Assembly (NCBI GenBank): GCA_003283685.1
Contig: QBWD01000032.1
Span: 1-6,710 of the forward strand
Origin: Prochlorococcus sp. AG-315-D17
GTDB lineage: Bacteria > Cyanobacteriota > Cyanobacteriia > PCC-6307 > Cyanobiaceae
Length of the DNA: 6,710 nucleotides
Direction of reading: 5' to 3'
Made by a program: the position numbers and the translations under genes. Within the stretch, counting starts at the first letter, position 1. The number at the start of each line of letters is the position of its first letter. This document shows positions 1 through 6,595 of the stretch, piece by piece. Below the pieces are notes generated by a model. It made no database searches and had not been told where the DNA came from. It was given only the letters and a program-made list of their open reading frames with translations.

Positions 1-493
1 TTTGTCCTACTTGAAATTTTATAGAAGCTTTTAAATATTCACTTGGGATACCAAGTCCATAGATACAACTTATTGAAGCCACAACTATGACATCATCACG
101 TTCAAATAAAGATCTTGTTGCAGAATGCCGCAACATATCTATCTCTTCATTAATTGATGATGTCTTTGCTATATAAGTATCACTCACAGGTACATATGCC
201 TCTGGCTGATAATAATCATAATAAGAAATAAAATATTCAACAGCATTATGAGGAAAGAATTCCCTAAGCTCATTACATAGCTGAGCTGCAAGAGTTTTAT
301 TATGAGCTAAAACGAGAGAAGGTCTTCCGGTTTTTGCTATTAAATTAGCTATTGTAAATGTTTTGCCTGTACCAGTTGCTCCTAATAAAGTTTGAAATTT
401 CTGACCATCATTTACTCCTGCAACCAGCCCTTCAATAGCAGCAGGTTGATCACCTTTAGGGACATAAGGAGCTTGAAGATGATATGCAGGCAT
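1..493 (-). CDS. uvrB: UvrABC excinuclease subunit B, 5' part (first 164 codons)
   Basis: UvrB is the helicase-like damage-verification subunit of cytoplasmic nucleotide excision repair. It is loaded by UvrA and then recruits the nuclease UvrC. Translating the minus strand from the ATG at 493 gives [20 protein letters not shown], continuing open to the window edge. GDQPAAI (residues 14-20) is the N-terminal Q-motif-like segment. GATGTGKT (38-45) is the Walker A loop. HNKTLAAQL (64-72) follows helicase motif Ia. [12 protein letters not shown] (91-102) is the aromatic beta-hairpin that UvrB inserts between DNA strands. An in-frame TGA lies 12 bp upstream of the ATG with no other start between, which fixes the start; no clear Shine-Dalgarno is visible. 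About three quarters of the protein (family size roughly 670-680 residues) lies beyond the window. ycf23 lies 91 bp upstream on the same strand, so read-through transcription is possible. The identification is essentially certain. Confidence 0.97.
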   Translation of the reverse strand, partial: MPAYHLQAPYVPKGDQPAAIEGLVAGVNDGQKFQTLLGATGTGKTFTIANLIAKTGRPSLVLAHNKTLAAQLCNELREFFPHNAVEYFISYYDYYQPEAYVPVSDTYIAKTSSINEEIDMLRHSATRSLFERDDVIVVASISCIYGLGIPSEYLKASIKFQVGQ

Positions 494-584
494 ATTTTTA
501 GCTACTCATAAGGTAAAACAAATTTATTATTTGAAGAATAATCACTTAATTATCTAATATTATTTTTTTAAAGCTTATAGGAAC

Positions 585-1364
585 TTATTGAATCTTCGTG
601 GAAACCAATTCAACAGATGAAAGAGATTGACGAATAGATTTAATAGCAGCGATCATTGCCAATTCATTATTTAATTTATTAATAGCAGAGCCTATACCAA
701 CACCTGAAGCTCCACAAGAGATAGCCATTGCGACTGTAACTTCAGAAAGACCAGAAGCACAAATCAATGGGACCTTCCTTTCACTCTCTTCAATAGCACG
801 AGCAATAGTGTAAGTAGCAGCCAAAGTAGGAGCTGCCTTCTCAATCAAGCCTAAAGTTCCTGCACTTTTTGGCTCCGAACTCATGCCACCCTCAGTTTGA
901 ATTAAATCTACTCCCTTATCAATAAGATCTAAAGCTAATTGAGCTTGACTATCTAAAGGCAAAATATGAGGGACGGTTACAGATAAAACCACCTCAGGCA
1001 GTAGAGATCTCGTTTCGGCCGCTAATTCAAGCACTTCATCAGCAAAGAAAACACGCCCCTTTGGATAAAAGGAATCAAAATTACCAATTTCAACAATTGA
1101 AGCCCCTGCTTTAACGGCTTCTGGAAAGAGGCCTGGCTCAACGGAACTTACACAAATTGGAACACCTGAAGCCTCTTTAGCTAATCGAACTAATTCTGGA
1201 TCACAAGCTATATCCAATAAATCAGCTCCTCCATAACCTGCAGCTTTAGAAACTTGAGTTACTAATTTTGGATTGAAATTATTTAAACCAGAAATTACTT
1301 TAAAAAGAGACCTATTCTGAAAACTCTTTTGAAGTGGACCAGGTAAAGAATTTAAGAGTGTCAT
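585..1364 (-). CDS. ycf23: Ycf23 / DUF561 family TIM-barrel protein, function unknown
   Basis: This 259-residue protein matches the Ycf23 (DUF561) family of cyanobacteria and red-lineage plastid genomes. No biochemical activity has been established for the family as far as I know. The recognisable opening is KVISGLNNFNP (residues 22-32). The rest reads as a (beta/alpha)8 barrel: EIGNFDSFYPKG (92-103), a mid-barrel QTEGG loop (156-160), CASGLS (202-207) and GASGVGIGSAINKL (218-231). The last two resemble the phosphate-binding loops of FMN- or sugar-phosphate-binding barrels such as ThiG, TrpF or IMP dehydrogenase; ligand binding is inference from this resemblance. There is no signal peptide or membrane segment, so it is presumably cytoplasmic. 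The ATG at 1364 gives full family length, and no terminal truncation is apparent. It is divergent from tilS (85-bp gap) and 91 bp upstream of uvrB on the same strand. The family call is firm; the function is not known. Confidence 0.9.
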   Translation of the reverse strand: MTLLNSLPGPLQKSFQNRSLFKVISGLNNFNPKLVTQVSKAAGYGGADLLDIACDPELVRLAKEASGVPICVSSVEPGLFPEAVKAGASIVEIGNFDSFYPKGRVFFADEVLELAAETRSLLPEVVLSVTVPHILPLDSQAQLALDLIDKGVDLIQTEGGMSSEPKSAGTLGLIEKAAPTLAATYTIARAIEESERKVPLICASGLSEVTVAMAISCGASGVGIGSAINKLNNELAMIAAIKSIRQSLSSVELVSTKIQ

Positions 1365-1449
1365 AAAAACAGCAACAATCTATCCAATTTTGACACTGAC
1401 TCAGCAAAAGAACTAACAAAATGAGAATAGGCAGTTAAAACCAAAGCAA
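1365..1449. promoter_or_regulatory. Divergent ycf23/tilS intergenic region with a possible tilS promoter
   Basis: These 85 bp must carry the start signals for both divergent genes. On the plus strand a perfect TTGACA lies at 1390-1395, followed after 18 bp by TAACAA (1414-1419), a poor -10 hexamer with three of six consensus matches. A start near 1426 would leave a leader of roughly 25 nt for tilS. On the minus strand there is only a weak TAGATT-like -10 for ycf23, without a convincing -35. Neither gene has a recognisable Shine-Dalgarno. The -35 match could be chance, so the assignment is tentative. Confidence 0.3.
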
Positions 1450-2478
1450 ATGTCACAATCTGCCCAAAATCAAAAGTCTTGGAGTCAATGGCATGCACGT
1501 TTACATAAAAGACTTAAAAAAAATGAATCTCTACTTCCTAATAAATCAACACTTTTATTGGCAATTTCTGGTGGGCAAGATTCCATGGCACTTTTAAAAT
1601 TAATTTTTGATTTAAGGAGGCTTTATGAGTGGCATATTGAGGTTTGGCATGGAGACCATCAATGGCATAATTCATCTACTAGATTCGCAGAAGAATTAAA
1701 AAATTGGTGTAATCATAATAAAATAAATTTTTATTCTATCCAAGCTGAAAAAGAAGAAGTAAATAATGAAAACAAGGCAAGGAATTGGAGATATAAACAT
1801 TTAAGCATTAGAGCAAATTTCTTATCATCAAATAATCAAAAATATCCTTGTAAAAGAATATTAACTGGTCATACAGCTACTGATCGAGCAGAAACAATTC
1901 TTATGAACTTAGCAAGAGGTACTGACCTGATTGGACTAAGTACTCTTAAAGAAAATAGAGAGCTAGAAAAGAATATTAATTTAGTACGTCCACTAATAGG
2001 ATTTAGTAGAAATGAAACTAGAGAAATTTGCAATGAATTCAACTTGCCTATTTGGATTGATCCATCTAATGCGGATTTAAATTTAACCAGGAATAAAATC
2101 AGAAAAGAGGTCTTACCAGTCCTAAATTCAATACATAAAGGAGCAGACTTAAGAATAGCTGCCTTAGCAAGTAGGTTTGAGAATTACAGCAAAGATGAAA
2201 TTATTTTTGCAACCATTACATTAGAATATTGCAAAGAAAAAGAAGAAGAATCTTTATCTAGAAATAAAATTATTAACTTTCCGAATTCAGTAAGAAAAAT
2301 ATTACTTGCTACATGGCTTAAACAAATTGGAGTCAATAAATTTACTGCTTTACAAATAGAAGAGCTAAATTACAAAATTTCCATTGGCAAACCACCAGGA
2401 GCATGTAATCTCCATGGAGGTTTGATTGTGAGATGGAACAAGAAAACTATTAAAGTTGAGTTACACAAAAATAATTAA
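1450..2478 (+). CDS. tilS: tRNA(Ile)-lysidine synthetase
   Basis: TilS uses ATP to attach lysine to C34 of the CAU anticodon of a minor tRNA-Ile. This changes its charging from methionine to isoleucine and allows AUA codons to be read; it is essential in most bacteria. The 342-residue protein has the N-type ATP pyrophosphatase P-loop SGGQDS (residues 40-45), then HGDHQW (67-72, position of the family's HvdHgLR segment), [10 protein letters not shown] (140-149, equivalent to the AHHxDDxAET motif), [10 protein letters not shown] (180-189), DPSN (204-207) and TRNKIR (213-218). The length fits the short cyanobacterial form, which lacks the extended C-terminal domains of E. coli TilS (about 430 residues). 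The region after about residue 230 is poorly conserved and rich in Lys, Asn and Glu. The gene looks more AT-rich than rnj next door. The start gives an N-terminus of ordinary length before the P-loop; no Shine-Dalgarno is seen. Its TAA stop abuts the rnj stop codon. Confidence 0.95.
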   Translation: MSQSAQNQKSWSQWHARLHKRLKKNESLLPNKSTLLLAISGGQDSMALLKLIFDLRRLYEWHIEVWHGDHQWHNSSTRFAEELKNWCNHNKINFYSIQAEKEEVNNENKARNWRYKHLSIRANFLSSNNQKYPCKRILTGHTATDRAETILMNLARGTDLIGLSTLKENRELEKNINLVRPLIGFSRNETREICNEFNLPIWIDPSNADLNLTRNKIRKEVLPVLNSIHKGADLRIAALASRFENYSKDEIIFATITLEYCKEKEEESLSRNKIINFPNSVRKILLATWLKQIGVNKFTALQIEELNYKISIGKPPGACNLHGGLIVRWNKKTIKVELHKNN

Positions 2479-2494
2479 CTATGAAGTAATTGTT
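2470..2494 (-). terminator. Imperfect inverted repeat spanning both stop codons; possible weak rnj terminator
   Basis: AATAATTA (2470-2477) can pair with TAATTGTT (2487-2494) around a 9-nt loop. As plus-strand RNA this is eight pairs including one G-U, but no U-run follows. As minus-strand RNA, the direction of rnj, it has one A-C mismatch and runs into five consecutive U residues (2471 down to 2467). The stem is almost wholly A-U and would be unstable, so this is a weak terminator candidate at best. It is the only hairpin-plus-U structure I can see at the convergent tilS/rnj junction. Confidence 0.25.
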
Positions 2495-4431
2495 GATCTA
2501 CGCCTTCTTGTCCTGCCTGAAGGCATTTCGTCAGAATTAGATTCATTATTAATTGTTTGTTCTGTTTTCGAATGTGTTTCTTTAACTGAAGTAGAAGAAT
2601 TAGTAGGTTGTTGAGATTTATCTGCAGTCTTTTTAATTACTTGTCTTGAATCGGTTTTGTCCTCAAGTTGAGGTTTATAAGCCCGCGTTCCACCTGGAGC
2701 AGGCTGAACAAGACAAAGTATTAAAGGCTCAGCTTGAACCTCACGTCTCAATCTGCGGGATAAGCCTGCCTCTACCTCTCGCTGCAAACCAATCCAGTCA
2801 ACCTCTACAGACTTACCTCCTGTTTTGAGCACTAGTTGTTTCCAGCGATTTTCTAACACCCAGATAATTTCACGTTCAGTCCAATTGCACATGGTCTTCA
2901 CGTTAACACTTGTAATAACGCCGCGAAGATTAACCCTTGGTGGAGCAACCATTACGCCATCTGTGCTGACAGCAGCAAGTACTGTAATGACCCCATCATC
3001 TGCTAGTTGCTGACGCTCTTTTAATGCTCGAGTGTCTACAATTCCAGTTCTTGAAGAGTCCAGCAATTCAACACCTGACTTAACTGGAGAACCTTGAATT
3101 AAAGAATCAGGCCTAACCTCGGCAACATCCCCATTTTCCATTACTAATACATTTTCAGGAGCTACTCCCATTGAGACAGCTGTTTTCCCATGAAGAACCT
3201 GCATTCTGTATTCCCCATGAACTGGAATAAAATATTTAGGTTTAGTTAAGGCAAGCATCCATTTCTGATCTTCCTGGCAACCATGTCCTGAAACATGAAT
3301 ACCTTTATCTTTTCCGTAAATAACTTTTGCTCCAAGTTTTACAAGTTTATCGATTGTATGCATCACAGAAATTGTGTTGCCTGGAATCGGGCTAGCTGAA
3401 AAAATTACAGTGTCGCTAGTTTTCAACTGAACATGTTGATGTTCTCCTCTTGCAATACGACTCAACGCAGCCATTGACTCTCCTTGGCTCCCAGTCATTA
3501 ACAAAAAGGTTTCTCTATCTGGCAAATCCCTGATTTGTTTAATTGGGAAAAACAAGTCATCTGGGAAACGCATATAGCCTAGCTCTCTTGCTTTTCCAAC
3601 TACATTCAACATCGAGCGTCCTAACAACCCAACTTTTCTTCCATTCTTCATAGCCAACTCCAAAAGCATTGAAACGCGATGAGTGGAGCTAGCAAATGTA
3701 GTTACCATTACTCTGCCTTCAGCCGTAGCGATATATCTATCTAGATTAGGGAAAACAGAGTATTCAGAAGGAGTGAATCCAGAAACTTCTGAGTTGGTCG
3801 AATCTGACAAAAGACATAAAACACCCTTCTCGCCATAATGAGCCATTCTAGCCAAATCAGCAGGCTGACCATCAGGTGGTGTTTGATCAAATTTGAAATC
3901 ACCCGTAAAAAAGATTACTCCAACTGGAGTAGTCACAGCAAAACAATAACTATCAGAAATTGAGTGTGTATTCCTGACAAATTCTACTGAGAAGTGTTGT
4001 CCAACTTTGATTATTTCTCTTGGACCGCATACTTGAATTGTGGTCCTATCAGCCACACCTGATTCTTCCATCTTCCCCCTAAGCATTGACATAGCAAGAG
4101 GAGGGCCATAAATAATCGGAATATTAAAGTTTTTCAAATGATGAGCAATACCACCGATATGATCTTCATGTCCATGAGTAACTACCATTCCGCGTATACG
4201 ATTTTGATTTTCACGTAAATATGTTGTATCTGGCATTACAACATTTACTCCATGCATCCCATCAGTGGGAAAAGCAAGGCCAGCATCCAGAATCATGATG
4301 TCATCACCATATTCAAAAACGCAGGTATTTTTACCAATCTCACCAAGACCTCCAAGAGGAATAATCCTCAAACATGCATCTTTTGGTTGATTATTTCTGG
4401 ACCTTTGAGCATTCATTGAACTTAATGTCAT
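2479..4431 (-). CDS. rnj: Ribonuclease J (metallo-beta-lactamase/beta-CASP family)
   Basis: RNase J is a cytoplasmic zinc-dependent ribonuclease with 5'-to-3' exonuclease and endonuclease activity in mRNA decay and RNA maturation. The 650-residue protein starts its conserved core at IIPLGGLGEIGKN (23-35). The metal ligands are HGHEDH (86-91), H156 in NTHS, D178 in TGDF and H405 in VHGEYR. These align with H74, H76, D78, H79, H142, D164 and H390 of B. subtilis RNase J1. The beta-CASP domain includes GSQGE (314-318) and HVSGHG (379-384), where H383 corresponds to J1 H368. The C-terminal domain runs from about 460 to 580. Residues about 590-650 form a polar Ser/Thr/Lys/Gln-rich tail, probably disordered, ending in a cluster of four arginines (642-645). 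The start could be Met1 or Met6; neither has a Shine-Dalgarno. The gene lies 68 bp downstream of dapA on the same strand and is probably co-transcribed from asd. The identification is certain; the tail's role is not. Confidence 0.97.
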   Translation of the reverse strand: MTLSSMNAQRSRNNQPKDACLRIIPLGGLGEIGKNTCVFEYGDDIMILDAGLAFPTDGMHGVNVVMPDTTYLRENQNRIRGMVVTHGHEDHIGGIAHHLKNFNIPIIYGPPLAMSMLRGKMEESGVADRTTIQVCGPREIIKVGQHFSVEFVRNTHSISDSYCFAVTTPVGVIFFTGDFKFDQTPPDGQPADLARMAHYGEKGVLCLLSDSTNSEVSGFTPSEYSVFPNLDRYIATAEGRVMVTTFASSTHRVSMLLELAMKNGRKVGLLGRSMLNVVGKARELGYMRFPDDLFFPIKQIRDLPDRETFLLMTGSQGESMAALSRIARGEHQHVQLKTSDTVIFSASPIPGNTISVMHTIDKLVKLGAKVIYGKDKGIHVSGHGCQEDQKWMLALTKPKYFIPVHGEYRMQVLHGKTAVSMGVAPENVLVMENGDVAEVRPDSLIQGSPVKSGVELLDSSRTGIVDTRALKERQQLADDGVITVLAAVSTDGVMVAPPRVNLRGVITSVNVKTMCNWTEREIIWVLENRWKQLVLKTGGKSVEVDWIGLQREVEAGLSRRLRREVQAEPLILCLVQPAPGGTRAYKPQLEDKTDSRQVIKKTADKSQQPTNSSTSVKETHSKTEQTINNESNSDEMPSGRTRRRRSTITS

Positions 4432-4499
4432 GGAAAAGTATGCGAAAAATTTGTTTTTACTTGAATGAAGGACCGATCAACTCGAAAAGAAGATAAGAA

Positions 4500-5408
4500 T
4501 CAAATCAATCTCAAAGAAGCAAGTATCTTCATAAGTTCTTCTGTCATTTCGTTGTTCAACGAAACTAGAGGACTACGAGGAGGGCCAACAGACCAGCTAA
4601 TTGCTTCGAGAGCCGCCTTAACAGGAATAGGGTTTGTAGTCGCGAAAAGAGCTTTAAAAAGAGGTTGTAATTGCTCGTGTAAATAAAGAGCATCACTATA
4701 TTTTCCTTTTAAATAACTCTCAATCATTTTCTTCAAATTAGGACCAACTAAGTGACTAGCAACACTGACAACACCTACTGCTCCAACAGAAAGCATTGGC
4801 AAAGCCAAAGCATCATCACCGCTATATACAGCCAAACCTGGACCACATTGAGTTCTTAATTGAGTCACTTCTTCTGTTGTACCGCTTGCCGCTTTAAAAC
4901 TAACTACATTACTGCAGTCCATAAGCTTACTAACAATAATAGGCGAAATAGAACATCCTGTACGTCCTGGAATGTTATATAGCATTAAAGGTAATTCTGG
5001 CGCAGCATTTGCAATAGATCGAAAATGAGCTTCTAAACCTTCTTGAGGTGGTTTGTTGTAATAGGGAACAACTACTAAAGCTCCATCAGCTCCTGAGTTC
5101 GCTGCTGCTTTCGTGGCTTCAATTGCCTCAGAGGTACTATTACTGCCTGTGCCAGCTAATACTTTTGCCCTAGTACCTAATGCATTTCGAACTGTTTCTA
5201 ACATCTTTTGCTGCTCTATCCAAGTCAAAGTTGGGGATTCCCCCGTTGTTCCGCATACAACTATTCCATCAGAACCTTGATCTACTAAATAATTAGCTAA
5301 ATCAGCAGCCAATGAATAATCCACAGCTCCAGTTTTGTTAAAAGGTGTAACCATGGCAGTCAACAACCTTCCAAAAGGTATTGGTGATTCCACCGCAGAA
5401 TGATTCAT
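4500..5408 (-). CDS. dapA: 4-hydroxy-tetrahydrodipicolinate synthase
   Basis: DapA condenses pyruvate with L-aspartate 4-semialdehyde to give 4-hydroxy-tetrahydrodipicolinate, the committed step toward diaminopimelate and lysine. It is a cytoplasmic TIM-barrel class I aldolase, normally a tetramer. At 302 residues it is of full length. GTTGES (53-58) holds T54 and T55 (E. coli T44, T45). PYYNKP (115-120) holds Y117 (E. coli Y107), and YNIPGRTG (144-151) holds Y144 and R149 (E. coli Y133, R138). The Schiff-base lysine is K172 in FKAASG (E. coli K161). The residue after the catalytic lysine is Ala, where many family members have Glu. At the lysine-feedback site N90, E94 and Y116 are kept, while the E. 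coli histidines 53 and 56 are W63 and Q66. Its ATG overlaps the asd stop in an ATGA, implying translational coupling with the enzyme that supplies its substrate. rnj follows after 68 bp. Confidence 0.97.
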   Translation of the reverse strand: MNHSAVESPIPFGRLLTAMVTPFNKTGAVDYSLAADLANYLVDQGSDGIVVCGTTGESPTLTWIEQQKMLETVRNALGTRAKVLAGTGSNSTSEAIEATKAAANSGADGALVVVPYYNKPPQEGLEAHFRSIANAAPELPLMLYNIPGRTGCSISPIIVSKLMDCSNVVSFKAASGTTEEVTQLRTQCGPGLAVYSGDDALALPMLSVGAVGVVSVASHLVGPNLKKMIESYLKGKYSDALYLHEQLQPLFKALFATTNPIPVKAALEAISWSVGPPRSPLVSLNNEMTEELMKILASLRLI

Positions 5409-6436
5409 AGTTTTTTTAATAAAAGTTCAGCAATTTGAACAGCATTTAATGCGGCTCCTTTTCTTATTTGATCCCCACAAAGCCATAATTCAATAGCATT
5501 AGGATTACTAATATCTTGTCGTATTCGGCCTACAGATATTAAATCTTTTCCAGCAACATCTATGGGCATTGGAAAACGATTTTTGTATCTATCTTCAAGT
5601 ATCTCAACTCCAGATGAAGATCGCAAAATCCTATATGCTTCCTCGATTGGAAAAGGTTCTGTAAATTCAATATTTACAGATTCGGAATGTGCTCTTAATA
5701 CTGGAACTCGCACACATGTAGCTGTTAATGAAAGTTGAGGGATACCAAGAATTTTTCTTGTTTCATTAACCATTTTCATTTCTTCCTCGCAGTAGTTATT
5801 AGCTTGCAAAGGAGAATTATGAAGAAAAAGATTAAATGCTAATGAATAAGGGAGAACTTTACTTTTGGGAATCAATCCATCTAAAACTTCTTGACTAAGT
5901 CTTTCCAATTCCTCCATTGCCTGAGCACCTGCACCACTAGCAGATTGATAAGTAGACACAACAACTCTTTTAAGAGGTATTTGATTAGCTAAGGGTGCTA
6001 AGACAAGAGCTAGTAAAATCGTTGTACAGTTTGGGTTTGCAATCAATCCTTTGTGAGTATTCGCTGCGGAAGGATTAACTTCAGGAACAACCAAAGGAAC
6101 ATCACAATCCATTCGAAATGCACTTGAGTTATCAATCATCACAGCACCAGAAGCGTGTATAACTTCCCTCCAATTGCGCGATATAGAACTACCTGCAGAA
6201 GCCAAAACTAGATCTACTCCATTAAAACTTTCTGCAGTTGTCTCTTGAACTGTTAATTCCTCACCATTAAAAATCTGAATTTTCCCAGATGAACGTTTAG
6301 AGGCTAATAAGATTAAGTTTTCAATTGGAAAAGATCTCTCTTCCAGTAAAACTAATAATTCTTTTCCTACTGCCCCACTTGATCCAAGTACAGCAACAGT
6401 AAGAGGTCTATCTGGTAAAAGGAATTTAGAGTTCAA
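5405..6436 (-). CDS. asd: Aspartate-semialdehyde dehydrogenase, TTG start
   Basis: Asd reduces L-4-aspartyl phosphate to L-aspartate 4-semialdehyde with NADPH, at the branch point to lysine/diaminopimelate and to threonine/methionine. The 343-residue protein is the short type found in Gram-positives and cyanobacteria. [15 protein letters not shown] (14-28) is the NADP-binding glycine loop. SSAFR (104-108) and NPNCTT (134-139) follow, with C137 the catalytic nucleophile. [10 protein letters not shown] (161-170) is the next conserved segment, and RAH (248-250) supplies the catalytic base H250. [13 protein letters not shown] (326-338) is the conserved C-terminal helix. The only plausible start is a TTG at 6436. 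An in-frame TAA lies 7-9 bp upstream, and no ATG or GTG occurs in frame before the nucleotide-binding strand. No Shine-Dalgarno is seen. The TGA stop overlaps the dapA ATG by 4 bp (5405-5408), so this is the first gene of an asd-dapA(-rnj) unit divergent from tig. The function is certain; the start is very likely. Confidence 0.96.
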   Translation of the reverse strand: MNSKFLLPDRPLTVAVLGSSGAVGKELLVLLEERSFPIENLILLASKRSSGKIQIFNGEELTVQETTAESFNGVDLVLASAGSSISRNWREVIHASGAVMIDNSSAFRMDCDVPLVVPEVNPSAANTHKGLIANPNCTTILLALVLAPLANQIPLKRVVVSTYQSASGAGAQAMEELERLSQEVLDGLIPKSKVLPYSLAFNLFLHNSPLQANNYCEEEMKMVNETRKILGIPQLSLTATCVRVPVLRAHSESVNIEFTEPFPIEEAYRILRSSSGVEILEDRYKNRFPMPIDVAGKDLISVGRIRQDISNPNAIELWLCGDQIRKGAALNAVQIAELLLKKL

Positions 6437-6595
6437 ACTTAATTAAGGAAGAATTGAAAAGTTTTTACTAAGAAAAAACCCTTCATTATTGGAAAAATCA
6501 ACAAATACTAAATTTTTTGATGCTTTTTAGGCCACAATAGCCTTTGAAGTGATCCACCGCTTTATTAAGCTAACCAATTCGAGAATTGCTATTCA
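6437..6595. promoter_or_regulatory. Divergent asd/tig intergenic region
   Basis: These 159 bp should hold promoters for the asd-dapA unit and for tig. On the minus strand AATAAT (6485-6490) matches five of six -10 bases. The -35 position is weak: TTTAGT at 6507-6512 with a 16-bp spacer. This would start asd mRNA near 6477 with a leader of about 40 nt. On the plus strand no hexamer pair with acceptable spacing was found for tig. Other structure: a perfect 10-bp palindrome CTTAATTAAG (6438-6447) just upstream of the asd start codon, an inverted repeat GTTTTT/AAAAAC (6461-6466 and 6474-6479), and a 14-bp palindrome next to tig. No riboswitch-like fold or small ORF was recognised. Confidence 0.35.
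6575..6588. repeat. 14-bp palindrome just upstream of tig
   Basis: CAATTC and GAATTG form perfect 6-bp arms around a GA spacer, ending 7 bp before the tig start codon. As DNA it could be a small operator. As RNA it could fold as a 5-bp stem with a CGAG loop that would occupy the ribosome-binding region. Its AT-rich arms make chance occurrence quite possible, so the sequence feature is certain but its function is only a guess. Confidence 0.4.

Noticed and set aside
537..570. AT-rich inverted repeat and T-run in the ycf23/uvrB gap as a terminator
   Set aside because: The T-run (563-569) is on the plus strand, where no gene ends. On the minus strand the repeat is a weak A-U stem without a following U-run.
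1421..1438. Five-codon open frame (ATG to TAA) ending 11 bp before the tilS start, as a possible leader peptide
   Set aside because: It has no Shine-Dalgarno, no run of regulatory codons and no attenuator-like hairpins. Such tiny frames are common by chance.
2646..2828. 60-codon plus-strand open frame antisense to rnj
   Set aside because: It lies wholly inside the certain rnj gene on the opposite strand, has no recognisable motif and no ribosome-binding site, and reads as a shadow of the conserved frame.
2825..3013. 62-codon plus-strand open frame antisense to rnj
   Set aside because: Same reasons: it is a Ser/Thr-rich translation of the reverse of a conserved domain, with no independent support.
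4465..4686. 73-codon plus-strand open frame overlapping the dapA 3' end
   Set aside because: Most of it is antisense to conserved dapA codons. The part outside dapA is short, shows no promoter or ribosome-binding site, and the product has no familiar features.
6437..6480. Lysine riboswitch upstream of asd
   Set aside because: The available leader is short and AT-rich, with none of the multi-helix purine-rich core of the L-box. No fold of that size fits.
6527..6542. AGGC/GCCT hairpin in the asd/tig gap
   Set aside because: Only four base pairs with a seven-base loop and no U-run or conserved context, so it is too weak to call.
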